The position numbers and the translations under genes are program-made. From Blattamonas nauphoetae (Eukaryota; Preaxostyla; Oxymonadida), in contig JARBJD010000026.1 in NCBI GenBank assembly GCA_033064195.1, positions 62,001-126,000 on the forward strand: 64,000 bases of DNA. Reading direction: 5' to 3'. The notes beneath the pieces are model-generated. The model saw only the letters and a program-made list of their open reading frames with translations. It was not told the DNA's origin and did no database searches. How positions within the stretch are numbered: position 1 is the first letter of the stretch; the number at the start of each line of letters is the position of its first letter. Shown here one piece after another: positions 1-12,038 of the stretch.

Positions 1-291
1 TTCGGCGTCCTGCCGACAAAGACTGCGAGTTGAGCCCAATTAAAGCGTCTATTCAGAAGTTCTTTTCCAGAGTCGAACACTAAAAGCTCTGATTTATTCT
101 CATATTGATTTCGTTTCTGTTTATCATCCTTTTTTTGTTGAAAGACTTGTCAGCGTTGCGCTCCGTGAATAAGACACTGAATCTGATTTAACTGTCAGTA
201 ACGGTATTGACACAACGGTGCCGGTCTGATGGAGTGCCCATTGAGGATATAATGTCTTTTTCCATCTTCTGTGAAATGATAAACAAAACTT
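1..291. other. No gene recognised
   Basis: I see no convincing coding or RNA feature in this stretch. It lies downstream of the minus-strand histone gene, so it may hold that gene's 3' untranslated region. Confidence 0.3.
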
Positions 292-963
292 CTATTTTCC
301 GGCCTTTCCTTTCTGCATTTTGCGCTGAAATCGACCCTTTGTCTTCTTCGTCCTTGATTTGGCCAGTTTTTTCGCATCTTTCTTCATAAAGGGTTTATCT
401 GCTGGTTTAGCATTCTTCTTTTCAGAGGCTCCCGTTTTTCCTTTCGCTGCCTTTCTTTGCTTCTTTCTGTCCTTATTCTTCGTCTTATCTTGCTTGTTTT
501 GTCCTGGTGTTCCGTCTTTCGAACCTTGTTGGGTGATTCGTGATGGTTTGATCCCGTGAGTTGAAAGGAATGATTTTCCAGCTGCTGTGATTGTATATCT
601 GTCCTTATTTTGATGAATAAGGGATTCTTGATGCAGCCTTTCCAATGCTTCACCCATCCTTGAATGTAATAGTTCGTAGTTAATATCGGAATATCGCTTC
701 TTAATGGCCGCTTCGATTGAACTTGAATTATGCCCCTTTGGTGATGGAGTGTGCTCAAGTTCAAATAAAATCATCAAAACAAGCTTCTGACGATTCGCTT
801 TGGGAGTTTTTCGTCCAATCGAACGGGGATTCTGAGCTTTGGATTGTTTGGTTGAGACTTTTTTGGTAGAAATGGATTCTGATTCTGATTCAGATGTATC
901 CACATCATTATCTGGTTCAAGATTGACACTGTGCTCTGATTCAGATTGAGACGCTTCTGACAT
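292..963 (-). CDS. Linker histone H1/H5-like protein
   Basis: A 223-residue protein with three parts. Residues 1-58 are acidic and Ser-rich. Residues about 59-136 resemble the H1/H5 winged-helix domain, with KLVLMILFEL, SSSIEAAIKKRY and YTITAAGKSFL segments. From about residue 140 the tail is rich in Lys, Ala and Pro (for example AKSRTKKTKGRF). A winged helix followed by a basic tail is the classic layout of linker histones, which bind nucleosome entry/exit DNA and compact chromatin. The start is the first Met of the frame and the stop is TAG. The next gene starts 28 bp away on the other strand, so the two probably share one very short bidirectional promoter. Another basic winged-helix chromatin protein is possible. 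The function is inferred from architecture only. Confidence 0.65.
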   Translation of the reverse strand: MSEASQSESEHSVNLEPDNDVDTSESESESISTKKVSTKQSKAQNPRSIGRKTPKANRQKLVLMILFELEHTPSPKGHNSSSIEAAIKKRYSDINYELLHSRMGEALERLHQESLIHQNKDRYTITAAGKSFLSTHGIKPSRITQQGSKDGTPGQNKQDKTKNKDRKKQRKAAKGKTGASEKKNAKPADKPFMKKDAKKLAKSRTKKTKGRFQRKMQKGKAGK

Positions 964-991
964 TTTGAGATTGAGAGCGCCCTTAATCTTT

Positions 992-2830
992 ATGTTTCAA
1001 CAGGGGAGATCCAATCCTACTTCGTTGCCGATCTCACAACCGCCAACTCCCTTGTGTGTCCATGTTTTGACTTGGAACGTGAATAATAAGAACCCACCGT
1101 CGCGAGCTGTCCTCTCCTCAATACTTCGCTCCATTCCGCCCAAAAATCAAACCATCACTCACTCAGAAGATATTAATCCACCACTGAACTCCATTGGATC
1201 AGAGTTTAACCTAAATACTAATGTATTCACATCATTGTCTGCGAGAAATCATTCCCCAATGGAGCCCCAAAAGATAAATCAAGTGACCTGTCCTAAAAAG
1301 CGAATATCTCGTCTCCCTCCCCCAATACAAGCATTGCCAGCCCCACATGTCATTGTTATCGGTCTCCAAGAAGTCGATTTGACAGCTGCTGGATTAATTA
1401 AACAAGACACAGGAAAATCGGAAATCTGGCGAGATGCTTTCAGCCAAGCGATCAGCGATGTATACACATCAGAGAAATACCTCTCTGATCTGACTGACAA
1501 GAATGAACAAGCCCAGAAAGTTTTTGATCGCTGGCAAAACGATGCCACACTCTCTCTCGACAACAAATCGGGAAATTGGTCGACAGCCACATCCCTCCCA
1601 CTCTCACTTGATGAGTCATACACTAATGATCAATTTTCTGCAACTTATGTCCAAAAGCAAATCTGGATTCAGAAAAGATGGATCGATCAACAAAAACAGC
1701 ATCTATCCACCAATCCTTTCATCTGCATCCAAAACAAGCAGTATGTTGGCATTTCAACAATACTATTTGCCCGTCGGGAGATTGTACCCTTTATCGGGTG
1801 TCTGGATACGTCAATTCTCGGAACTGGCTTCATGGGCACCATGGGAAACAAAGGAGGAATCGGGATTAGCCTTCAATTGGAATGGAAGAATGAAAAACAT
1901 GATACTTCTGAGACAGAACGTCATAAAGCAGAGAATAATTCCCTCCTCAGACCACACAACAACCACTCAAAATCCGGAAAGACAAACCTCTCCTCCAACC
2001 CGAAAACCAAGCAAGCCTCCCTCTGCTTTCTCGTTGTCCATTTGGCAGCAGGCTCCAAACAGGTCAAGCGACGCCATCAAGACTTCCAACACTTGATGAA
2101 CGAACTCCGATTCAGAAATCCCAACTTCCAGCCACCAATTGGACATAAATCCCTTCCTCCGACACTCACACATCGTTCCCATAATTCTCCTTTTCTTTGG
2201 GATCAACAACAGGCTCCGTCACTCTTTTCAGATCCGTCCACTCGGAATGTTGTTTTTTCGGAGAAAGCTGAACGACAAAAACAAGAAACACGACCGAACC
2301 CCAAAAATTCGCCTCTTCAACTAAATTCATCCGCTATACCTGATATAGACACTTCTTTTACTCAGAAATTGGATTCTTCACATCGAGACTTCGAAAGAGC
2401 GAAAAGTGATTTTGAGGCTCGACCCCGCGGACCCACACTCGCATTCTCCGATCCTGTGCCTCCGTTGCCCAATCCAGTCGCAGATCGTGGCGAAACGGAT
2501 AAATGGAAACAATCCCCAGAAAACGTGAAATACGAAGAAAAAGAAAGAATGGACAAGGACAGACTCGAACCTGTGCCCATCCACGACGAGATCCCAACCA
2601 ATCGTTGGACTGAGGTTGGCGGAGAGCCAATTGAAGCTGGACAAAGGAAGGTGAACGAACACGACGTTGTGATTGTCGCTGGCGATCTCAATTTTCGGAT
2701 TGTGGCGCCGTTAGAAGAAGTGCATGCTGTATTGAAGGTTTTGCGGAAGGAGGGAGAAGAAGAGATGAGTGAAAAAGGGATTGGAAGGGAAGGTGAACAT
2801 CGAAATGAATGGATTCAATACCACACCTAG
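992..2830 (+). pseudogene. Inositol polyphosphate 5-phosphatase, 3'-truncated
   Basis: About 612 residues from the first ATG at 992. Segments of the IPPc catalytic fold appear in order: LTWNVNN near the start, IGLQEVD, GTMGNKGG, FLVVHLAAG and VAGDLNFRI. This family removes the 5-phosphate from phosphoinositides or soluble inositol phosphates at membranes. Between VVHLAAG and GDLNF lies a long low-complexity insert rich in Ser, Pro and charged residues, which is unusual. The frame stops about 40 residues after GDLNFRI. The later core motifs (PAWCDR and SDHxPV types) are absent, and hAT transposase sequence begins on the other strand about 25 bp later. The gene therefore looks cut by a transposon, and activity is unlikely. 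I did not find the missing 3' part elsewhere in the window. Confidence 0.75.
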
Positions 2831-2854
2831 AGAGACATAAACCAACATTCTAGC

Positions 2855-3672
2855 CTAGTGTCCAAGAGCTGCTTGAAATTGGGTCAACAAAGAAAGGGCA
2901 GTTGGTTCCGTGTTATCCTCTCGAAGAAAATGCTTATCGGCAGAATGTTTTTGAAAAAGAGATCGTCTCCGGATGATTCTGCATTTTTGGCGAAGTTGTG
3001 CTGCTTCTTTTGTACTGTACTCTTGAGATAAAAGACGTGGTTGTGCGTTCTGGAGTATAATTCGCGATTCGACATGATTATTTGAAATCGAGTTTCTTCG
3101 GTCATCCTTCTGCCTCCTGAGACAGCTGAAAGAGCGCTCAACATCACATGTCGTAAAAGGCAAGACCAACAGAACTCGAAGAAATAACTTTGTTTGTGGT
3201 GGGGCAATTGGGGTGGACTCAGAGAGAAAAGAAGATACACACGTCATCGATGATTGTCGATCAAGATCGGGGAATTTGGAACAATAGGTGAGATATTTCT
3301 GAATGGATGGGCCATCGGGAAAGAGAGGGGTTTTTCTTCCTTGATCGAGTAAATCGCAGATAATAAGAGAGTTCTTCCGTATTTCGAAGTGATTTTCAAA
3401 GTTGGCACAGTGAATTGGAGCCACTCCGCATATGAGTGTGGTTAATCCGGCTGTTGGAAAATAATGATCAAAAATGATGCAAATGACGCGATCAAAACCT
3501 CAACTTCGTGATAAATCGCGATGTATTCGTGCTTCTGCAGTTGACTGTGGTAATTTTGTTTGAAGAGTGAATCAAGGGAATCGCATATGAGAGGAAATGT
3601 CGTATTGTGGTGATGAATGGCTTCTCTGGTCACGTGAATAGGCATGGCCAGAGAGAAGAGTGGTATGATCAT
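2855..3672 (-). mobile_element. hAT transposase, C-terminal half (degraded)
   Basis: The minus strand encodes a hAT dimerisation domain. The segment LPFTTCDVERSFSCLRR (about 3100-3180) matches the family pattern of small residues followed by ERSFS and basic residues, and is followed by a helix with ESRIIL. The adjacent piece at 3442-3672 (EAIHHHNTTFPLICDSLDSLF) fits the region before that domain but is in a different frame, so the gene is not intact. hAT transposases cut and paste DNA with 8-bp target duplications. The N-terminal portion lies separately at 5775-6224, so about 2 kb now separates the two halves. I could not place this copy's terminal repeats. Its left edge abuts the truncated phosphatase gene. 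Confidence 0.7.
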
Positions 3673-3735
3673 TTAGTGTAAAGGTGTGATCCTTGGATCA
3701 CACCTTCCACTTTTTATGGTATGATCATTTTCAAG
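3662..3735. repeat. GATC-rich palindrome
   Basis: Two GGTATGATCAT motifs flank an almost perfect inverted repeat, AAGGTGTGATCC / GGATCACACCTT. A diverged copy with the same palindrome and the same neighbouring hAT-like coding sequence lies at about 20425-20475 in the other orientation. It is therefore probably part of this hAT family rather than a host regulator. Confidence 0.5.
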
Positions 3736-5774
3736 AATTTTATCATCACTTCATGTCGAACTCTTCTTCAAAAAAACATCGAAAGGTAGTGTAATTTCAG
3801 AATGATCAAGGTAATGAAGTGAATTAACACATCTGTGCACCACATTGAAGAACAGTCTTCTTCACTTCTTCGGAGACGATTTGTAGAAATAACATCATCT
3901 CCATTCGTTGAATTTTGAAACACAGAGATGGTACTTATCTCTTTTCAGCTAAAAAGAGACACGATAAACGATTGCAGGTGAAGTGTGATGGTCGTTCTGG
4001 ATCGTGCCACAAAAAAGTACACTATGGAAACTCGAAAAAATTATTTTCCTCATTTCACCTCATTTAGCGAGAATTAGTAGTTTTCTTGATAAAATAGATG
4101 AAACGGAAGAGATATCGGTGAAATGGGGCGTATGATCAATTTTGGTATGATCAACATGATCACACTCTTGTCCCTGGGCATGGCTGACCGGCCAAAAGTG
4201 CCGGTCAGTGTCACCCGAGAATACTTCAAAGGGTCGGATCTCACCAGGTCAGAAAAGACAAAGATATTCATAAGAAACCAACAAGATTCCAGATAGTAAT
4301 GTCATATTCTGTGTACTGAAGTCGTGTAGTTGCCTCTGTTCAATTGTCTATGCGACACTTCTCTCTTTCACCTCATTGGTGCATGGAGCGATCATCATCT
4401 GATCATTTCGTTCTTCTCTGCGTTCATCTTGTGCTTGGTATGATTCTTTTTCAGTTATTTCTGTCCTTTTCTCAATTTTCTTCTGAATAGACCTCGAGTG
4501 GTTCACTCGTGATTCAATCGAAAGAAGAACGATCGCATTGAATACCCTGCAATTCTGCCGTCTCAATTGTATCACTTGTCATATTTTCCCCATTTTCGAT
4601 TCCATCATCTCTGTTTTCCCAGTACTCCCCTCCACACCGAATCGAGTCCCTTCAATCCATGGACTACAACTCAACACAAAGCAGAAACATGTCCATTCCC
4701 TCTCATTGATTCTGCGGAATACTCCATTCCTCCATCAACAACACATACCGTTTCTACGATGAAAAACGACACCTCCACCTTCTTTTCGCATTCTGTTGCG
4801 ATAAATGTGTCTACACCGGCATTGACGAACGATTTACTGACAGTCACTTCAACCACACTCCAATTTCGCACTGTCTCGTTGTTTTTCCTCACTTTGGTGT
4901 CAGCGAGTGGAATCTGAGACAATCACAACTTTGCAGACACTACAAGAGATTTATGTGGTATTTCGAAAGATTTTGGGGTCTAGTCGCACCATCGGAATGG
5001 AGAAGCTCATATTCCTGTCTCTTCTGGATCAGTTTATGGATGAGAGTTGGAGCTGAGTGAGTGGAACATGATGAAGTTGGTGTCCCCTTCCTCTCCGTGC
5101 TTCGATTTGACATCTGGAAGTATGAAGATTGAAACAGGAACGACACTGACTTGCTCAACCACGTCTCGAATAGCATCACTCTTCGTTCTGAGTGGAGGAT
5201 CAGCAACGATCACATTGCTGCCACTCCCGTTGATTGGCTTCGCTTCGATCATAAGTGAAAGGTCTAATTCGGTGATTTTATCAGCCACGATTGGCCCAAT
5301 AAATCAGAACACAGTCAACGTCGTAACCCGCTTCATTCTTTCTTTGGACATTTTGCAGTGGGTTCATCATCTCTCTCCCTAGATCGTTCGCGAATGCCAC
5401 TAAACGTTATCGAGTGGGGACACCCAGAGCGTTGATGCAGACCTGTCTCAACCCCCATCCACGCTCATTCTACACCTCAGAATGTCAAGTAGGCATCTTC
5501 AAATTTCCTCGCTCTCGCCTCTCTCAGCTCATATTCGCTGTCGCTCCACACTGGCTGCTCACAGTTTTTCCGTCATTTCTGTTCCGATCACTCGTCCAAC
5601 GTGGTTTTGTGATGAGAAGTTTGAGGATCGAAACAGAACGATGGACTATTGAAGATATACTGAGAGACGAGAAAGCGAGAGGATGAGTTGATCAATCCTG
5701 AATACAGAGAGGTGTGATGTGTGGAGAGGAGATCACAACTACCAATCCGCTATTCACAGTTTCTTTTATGCTTT
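3736..5774. other. Sequence between the two hAT pieces, with possible host gene remnants
   Basis: No intact gene is recognised. On the plus strand, 5047-5382 reads as a Ser/Thr- and Ile/Val-rich segment (TATIGP, SERSNSVIL) that resembles repeat turns of beta-helix surface proteins. 4567-4917 and 5414-5686 are also open but in other frames and unrecognised. The stretch 3736-4540 is AT-rich with several GATCA motifs and no gene. It may be an insertion in the hAT element or flanking DNA trapped by rearrangement. Confidence in any coding assignment is low. Confidence 0.3.
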
Positions 5775-6224
5775 CTAAATATCCCACTTCATGATTTGAC
5801 ATTCTGTGAATTGACAATCTGTTTTCTTCAAACATTTTTCACGAGAACACTTGTCGGTGAATGGAAAGTCTGATCGAACATGTTGTAAAACCACAGACGC
5901 AGTAATAAAGAGTGTGAACCAGCGTGTGAGACCTGCGTATGGGACCTGTTGTTTCTCACATCCATTCTGTGTCTGGATCTCAGTAAGATCTTGTTTTCTA
6001 TATTGAGATTTTGATATGTGGACAGCTAGGGAATGATACGAAGACAGAAGGTTGTTGATCTCAGAGAGAGAAGGCACACTGAGTGTATGGACGAGAACGA
6101 GTTGGAGGCGATGAGACGAGCAATGGACGGGAATGAAAAATTGAAACTGTTTGAGGAGGCGTCCCCAGAGACCCTTTTCAAGTCCAGACATAGTGGATTC
6201 GCCATCGGTGCCAGGGCTTCCCAA
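5775..6224 (-). mobile_element. hAT transposase, N-terminal/middle piece
   Basis: The minus strand encodes about 149 residues. They contain GTDGESTMSGLEKGL followed by FIPVHCSSHRLQLVL and VPYAGLTRWFTLF. The pattern TDGxSxMSG..KG....(I/V)HCxxHRLQL is characteristic of hAT-family (DUF4371-type) transposases around the catalytic core. This piece is collinear with the C-terminal half at 2855-3672 but separated from it by about 2.1 kb. It ends in a stop and has no intact upstream DNA-binding BED finger in view. It is a broken copy. Confidence 0.7.
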
Positions 6225-6298
6225 AAGTACCCATACTTTTGTTGGTTCCGATCAAAAACAATGTTTTTCTGTCAGCACCACAAAATCGAGAAGTTGAG

Positions 6299-8323
6299 TT
6301 ATTTTTTGAAAATAGAGTGATATTCAAGGAAAAATTGAGAATGATTTAGATGTAAGATTTCAATTGACCGAAAACAAGAGAGCCACATCTGACAACCAGT
6401 CAGAACACAAAAGACGACGAGATCGGTGAGTGAAAGAGGAAATTCACTTTCAAGCAGTTGGAGAGTTGATTGGAGTGACCTACTCGACGTTCGCTTCGAA
6501 GATACACACAACAACCTTGTCCACACCGCTGATCCAGATCCAGTTTGATTCGCGGAACGTCGGATTGTGTGGGGTGTGGAGCTTTCTCTTCGGAAAGAAT
6601 GACATGTCTGAAGAGTGGTAAAATTGTTGTCCCAATCACACGCAAACGAGTTGTCTCCAACCAAATAAATGCAAATCCCATCGACGAGGATCTCGAGGGG
6701 CTTCTTCCCAAATTGGACAGAGGTTATTTCGGAGAGGAAGGGGTAGAGCGGGTAGATTGGGACATAACTTGGGTACTGTTCGAGTTTCAATGACGATCAC
6801 GTTAGAGGCACGAGGAGAAGCGAGTGGAGTGGAAAGAGGGCTGCGTGGATGCACCCGTCTTGTGTTGTAACTATCAGCATTGCACATTCGTGCTCGGGGC
6901 ATGCATAAAGTGGCATGTTCTAAGCATACAGAAAACGAGAGATCTTCGCAAACTCTGTTTCGATCTGCTGCTGCGTACGATGAGTGTGGAAGGGGTTCGC
7001 TTTGATTCCTCTTATTCCACGCGCCTTTGTCAGAAGGCGCGGACAGACAGGGACTGACGTGAGATCGATATCAAACAGCCGAGTCATCAGGATGGAAGGA
7101 TCGCGGTGGTTAAATACGTCCAGCCCTTCCCCATCGTTTAACTCCAAGAACCGCTCCATTGGCTGGATCTGAATATCCAGATTGGGCTTCGACACGTGCT
7201 TCCTCACAAAACGGTTGAGTGGCTTGAGATCGGCTTACCGCCACTACTGAGAGTGTTTTGGCTGTTTGTAAAGAGATTCCAGAAGTCAGCGCCGACTCGA
7301 GCACCACAACCTTCGACGGAAACCGGAGTGTGGAGGAATGCGATAAGATCGCGGGGAGTTGGCCTCAGGGCGAATTTGGGTCGGCGGGACGAAGTCGGCT
7401 TGGGCTCCAATAAAGCGAGAACACAACCCAGTCGAGCATTGTGGATTTGCTGGGAACTATCGGAGTGAGAATCTGTTTTGGGTGGAGGGCGTATGGGTTG
7501 GGTGTGGTGACCTGACCAAGTCCTCCGTGCACTTCCTTCAATGCGAGAGTCGGGGTGTGGGTATCAAGGCCAGCTGTCAGGAGTATCGTGTCGTTCACGG
7601 AAATGTGCGGTTATCAGGAAAGGGCATGCCAATAGCACAAGAGGAGGTGTGGGGGCGAGAGGATGCCAAGCGCCTGGAAACTTCAGAACAACTGTCTCTC
7701 TCTCCATCTCAATTCAGAAGTTCAGCGTCTTGCGATGTGCACAGACACACACCGTACCTGCCGATTTGTGTCGGAGGCAGTGCACTCACGCCACGCTGGT
7801 CAGCGGCTGCGGAACAATCTGGTCAATCACAGTCAGCGGTCGCTCGTGGTCGGTACGCCAGATGGAGATGATGGAGTCTACAGAAGGAGTGTTGAGTTGG
7901 AGGATCGAGGAGAGGTTGAGCATTGGATTCTGACAGGATACAGTGAACTCTGATGGAGCCAGGAATGTCGAGATGCTGCTGCGGAACCAAAATTTGGGCA
8001 AATCGTGATCGTGAGAGAGTGATGGACGTACTTGTGAAATCTGATGATTTGAGTCACATGTTAGAAACAGTTACTAAACGAGACTATTTGCCCTGACCGA
8101 AAAATGACATTGAGTGTTGGATGAAGGAGAAGAGATATTTTTGGAGAGGATCGAAGAGAGGAATTGAGAGAAGCGTTTGTTTCTCGAAAGCGGAAAGGAT
8201 ACCGGGAAGAAATCCGACTTTTAAGATGTAAATCTGTTGACAGATGGTGATTGTTGAGTTATCTGTTTGGAAGTTGTCGATAATAACGATGGATTGGTGA
8301 GGGTTGCTTGGAGTCATGTGCAT
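6299..8323 (-). pseudogene. Degraded or multi-exon host gene, unrecognised
   Basis: Successive minus-strand open segments shift frame from one to the next: 8323-8084, 8001-7786, 7598-7365, 7410-7204, 7207-6920 and 6790-6299. Several read like folded protein (for example SIISIWRTDHERPLTVIDQ, LALKEVHGGLGQV, RDLIAFLHTPVSVEG, LEILVDGICIYLVGDN). A good 5' splice site, GTGAGT, follows the 8001-7786 segment, with a possible acceptor (TTTCCAG) about 95 bases on, so part of the frame switching may be introns. At least one later break is followed directly by an in-frame stop, so decay is also likely. The last segment faintly recalls chorein/VPS13-type sequence, but that is too weak to name the gene. 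Confidence 0.4.
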
Positions 8324-8466
8324 GTCCCAGGACGATCTCTTGTTTAGATGAACAAAACGTTCCTATTTCAACTTCGAGGAGCGATGGATGTTTTGTGATG
8401 ATTTGAGAGCCAATGTCAGGGTTCTGATTGATCAGATCAATTTAGGTATAACCCGAGATCAATTGA

Positions 8467-8791
8467 CAGGGACCTGAGTAGGTATGTAGATTACTGTATA
8501 AGGTGTGATCATCGGATCAGACCTCACGAAACTGAGGGTCTGATCCGTTTCCTAATTAGGAGTATCGATTTTCCTCTTTTTCTATTTTCTCACTTCATTT
8601 TCTTCATCGAATCGGTTCAATTCAAGCAATAAACGGTAAATAATGACCAGATAGCCTCTCAAATGGTCGATTAGACTCATTTCACAGATTTTTTCGAAAG
8701 GAAACTCTCTTTTTAGTAAACCGTTTGTTAACAACAAAAATTAGGTCTGATCAATGGAGGTCTGATCGATCAGATCCATCTCAGGTCCCTG
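8467..8791. mobile_element. hAT-type MITE, 325 bp
   Basis: The ends are the inverted repeats CAGGGACCTGAG and CTCAGGTCCCTG. They are flanked on both sides by the 8-bp duplication TCAATTGA (8459-8466 and 8792-8799). The body is AT-rich and non-coding, with several GATCAGACCT-like motifs. It is nested close to the left end of the larger hAT-type element. Confidence 0.75.
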
Positions 8792-8799
8792 TCAATTGA

Positions 8800-10001
8800 T
8801 ATCAGGGGTGCTTTTTGGGCCTGAGATCAATTCTAGCCTTCGAAGATCATCGGATCGAGTTTTGTCGATGGTTTTTTTTTCAATATTGAACTTTTTAACA
8901 GAGATTATCACTAGTTTCATCTCTTTGTTCAAGCTTGGAGGATAAATACCATCGATTGTGACCGAACACAGTCTTTCACGTCATATTTTGTTCGATAAAA
9001 GATTGTTTGTCTCATTTTCTGGAATGGTTGTTTGCAGAGGAGAATCGAAACGAAAGGTGACGACCATCATGAGAAGATAGATGCATTGAGGAGGGAGATC
9101 AGAGACAGAAGAGCATGTCCGAATGAAACAGCTTGACGATTCTCAGCTCTTGAGTTCTTGAACTATTTCCATTTGATTGTCATCTCTGACAGATCCCATA
9201 CGACAAATCATCTCTTTCAGCTCTAATTGCATCCATATCCGCAAATCGTCCTGCTTACTATCTGCAATTGTCTGTTTTCCAGATGATGAGAGTTTAATTG
9301 AGTGATTGATTCATGATTCCATTTGGTCACCATTTTCAGTTTTATTTTACATTCAGTATCAGAGAGGTGTTGAAAAAACGTGATTTGCATCAGGGATTCG
9401 GAGATGTTCAACCCGAAACATTCGATCAACTCTGTAAATTGACATTCGTTGTCAAATGTGCTGCGATTTGGGTTTGATAGAAGATTTTTGGGGATGGATG
9501 GAGGACCAGAGAAGTCCGACTTGATGATGAAGGCTGATCTTGTGTGGGTGCTTCTGAAAGGAAGAAAGTGTCATGAAGAGCTGAAAACAAACTGTGGGAT
9601 GAAAGGAAGTCGCTTTTCAGCGTTATTGTCGATTATGCGTGGGTGATGGGGCTTCTTCGGTGAAAGTGCTGGATGTGAGTATGGGGATGCTGTAATTGTT
9701 GTGACATGGGGAGTATGGAATGTCCTTTTGTTGTTTTGTGGTGTTGGTGGATGACTTAATGAAAAAGATGGTGTGTCATGTGCCAGGAGGATCGAAAGTG
9801 ATTGAGATGAAGAATGGAGTGGGAATGACGTGTGATGAGTGGGGAGAGAGGAATTTTTGGAGTGCACTGTGTGGTGAAAGAGGCAGAGTAGTGCGGATGG
9901 AGTGATGTGTCACAGGTGGCGAATTGGTGGTGATGAAAGTTGTGGGCCTTTATCACCTCACTGATTGTTTAATGATTGAAATAAATCATTCTCATTGACT
10001 A
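8800..10001. other. Unrecognised interior of the hAT-type element
   Basis: There is no recognisable domain. The minus strand at 9571-9867 is open for about 98 residues, rich in Ser, Pro and His (HPPTPQNNKR), and the plus strand is also open at 9449-9646 and 9720-9905. Given the host-gene cargo of the related element at 46978-50260, this could be a captured gene fragment. Nothing here proves it. Confidence 0.25.
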
Positions 10002-12038
10002 TCGTTTCGGGAAAACCCGAGAATCCAAAAAACGCGAGAAAATCATGCAGTATTCGCAAACTTTGATTGTTTTGTTCTCACACTCGTTCAAGTAGCCTAT
10101 TTTTGTCTTTGTCGAGGTTTTGAAAATGTACTTAATGAAACAATGTCATACTACTCATGGTTTGTTCATAATGTCTTCTTTGGTTTTTTTCGAGAGATGA
10201 TCAGCCCACTAGAACAATGTCGGAGCAGCCTTTCTCTCCTCCTCTCTCTCCGTTGCTGGTCACTCGAAAGCTGGGAGAAGTTGAGTACAAATCGATTCCT
10301 CAACGAACGACTCGGGCTCTTGCCATCTACGAGAAGGAAGATGTCACGCTGGCCGTCCTGTCAGAAGGATCCCATGTCCCGCGCTCGACCCTGTCCAGAG
10401 GAAGAAAAAAATTAAAAGTTGATGGAGTGATCGGAAAAGAAGGCAGACCTAGTAAATTAGGAACAATCAAAACAAAAGAACTCGAACATTTTGTGATTGA
10501 AACATCGCGGACGGAAAAGAGAGTACAAAACATCGACTCTTGGCTGAAGTGTGATTTTTTTTCTCTTCATTCAAGTGCAGGCGAATCGCCTCTATCATCA
10601 ACAGAGTTGGGTTTCTCATGATTCACCCAATCTTGACTTATCGTGGATGCAGTACCATATCGATCACAGTCCGATCCTTCAAGTATACTCACCAAAAATC
10701 ATGGAGCCCGACAGAATAAGGAATAGCACACCGCAAAATATGATAGCATGGATTTCATTGCTTAAGTCTGTCATTCAACAGAACAATATCGTTCCAAGCT
10801 TGCTGTGGAATTTTGACGAATCGAGTCTGAGGATCGATTCTTCGAACAAAAGTCCCATTGTGTATTTCAAAAATGATGTTCCTCCTCCAACCAAGAGCAC
10901 AAATCGTGTCGAAAACGCGACTATATGTTGTACCGTGGCGGCTGACGGAACCAGTCTTCAATCAATTCTACTATGGCCGACTGCAAATCCAGTGAAAGAA
11001 TTTCTCTCCCTGCCGTCTTTCCATATTACGCCGCTGTATCGAAATACTGGATGGATAAACTCGGACACATACCGCGAAATCATGATCGATCATATTTTTC
11101 CATCCATCACAAACAAACGCAAAGATCTCAAGCTAACCAAGAATTTTGCTCTTCTTCTATTGGATGGACATCAAACAAGGAATGACGAAGAGGTTCTCCG
11201 CCTCGCTGGCCAACAGCGGATCCTTCTCCTTCGATTGCCACCTCACACAACCCACCTTTGCCAACCCCTGGATCGATTTGTTTTTGCGAGATTTAAAAAA
11301 GAATTACATTCTAACTTTCCACAGCCTGAATTGCCTGGGATCGCAGCCTATAGACAGGAATTGGCACGTATTTTACCAATCGCTCTCGGTGATGCACTTC
11401 ATCCGAAAACAATTTAAGCAAGCTTCCGACAAGCAGGCACATGGCCGACGAACGACGAGCCTCTGCTTGTGGCATTGCAATAAATTCAAAAGGAAGAAGG
11501 AGTATCAGTGCGTGATCAACTCGGAAAAACGAAGTTATCTCTTGAGGAGATGTGAGAAATGGCCAAAGAAGCAGATCAAACAGCCTCAGGAAAACTCCTT
11601 ACGCCGCTAACGGCACCGACACTTTCTGTGAAGTCGAAACAAACAACTTTAGATGCGTTCCTTCCGCATCGACATCAAAAAGTGTCGACTATGCCAGCTT
11701 CCAAAGATGTATGCCTCTCACTGCCTATCGAACCATTCAAGAGAGATGAATCAACACCAGATTTACCCATTCCTGAGCAAAAAAAGTCTCATATTCAGGT
11801 GGTACACGACGATGATGAGTACAAGTCAAACTTTCTCTGACTGTAGTATGGACCAACATCTCACAACTATCAAAGTTTTTAAACTCCATTTTTCACTCTT
11901 TAATTGAGTTTTTTGTGTTTTTTCTAAAAGAACATATTACATTCATCGAAAAAATGAAGTGAAATAAAAAATGGGTGAAATGTGGTGGAAACCAGACATT
12001 CTCGCGTTTTTTTGGATTCTCGGGTTTTCCCGAAACGA
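10002..12038 (+). mobile_element. pogo/Tigger-like DNA transposon
   Basis: Inverted repeats of about 39 bp bound the element. Each begins TCGTTTCGGGAAAACCCGAG, and the copies differ mainly by one extra A. A TA dinucleotide flanks both ends (10000-10001 and 12039-12040), the target duplication of the Tc1/mariner/pogo superfamily. The interior holds one plus-strand transposase gene. Near-identity of the ends suggests a fairly recent insertion, although the gene has already decayed. Confidence 0.85.
10217..11840 (+). pseudogene. pogo-like DDE transposase with in-frame stops
   Basis: The N-terminal part (10217-10550) has a helix-turn-helix-like region (AIYEKEDVTLAVLSEGSHV). The catalytic part has WNFDESSLRI, LLLDGHQTRN and PPHTTHLCQPLDRFVFARFK, matching the DDE_1 endonuclease family that cuts and rejoins transposon ends. 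A 25-nt gap, 10551-10575, begins GTGATT, ends TTCAAG and keeps the frame, so it may be a tiny intron; a frameshift is the alternative. The frame then runs to 11840 but crosses stops at 11415-11417 (TAA), 11481-11483 (TAA) and 11553-11555 (TGA). Each stop is one C-to-T change from a sense codon (CAA, CAA, CGA), and the protein-like sequence continues between them. It is almost certainly inactive. Confidence 0.75.

Noticed and set aside
6299-6790. Chorein/VPS13-like identity for the minus-strand gene
   Set aside because: Only one short hydrophobic pattern resembles that family, and the surrounding frames do not support it.
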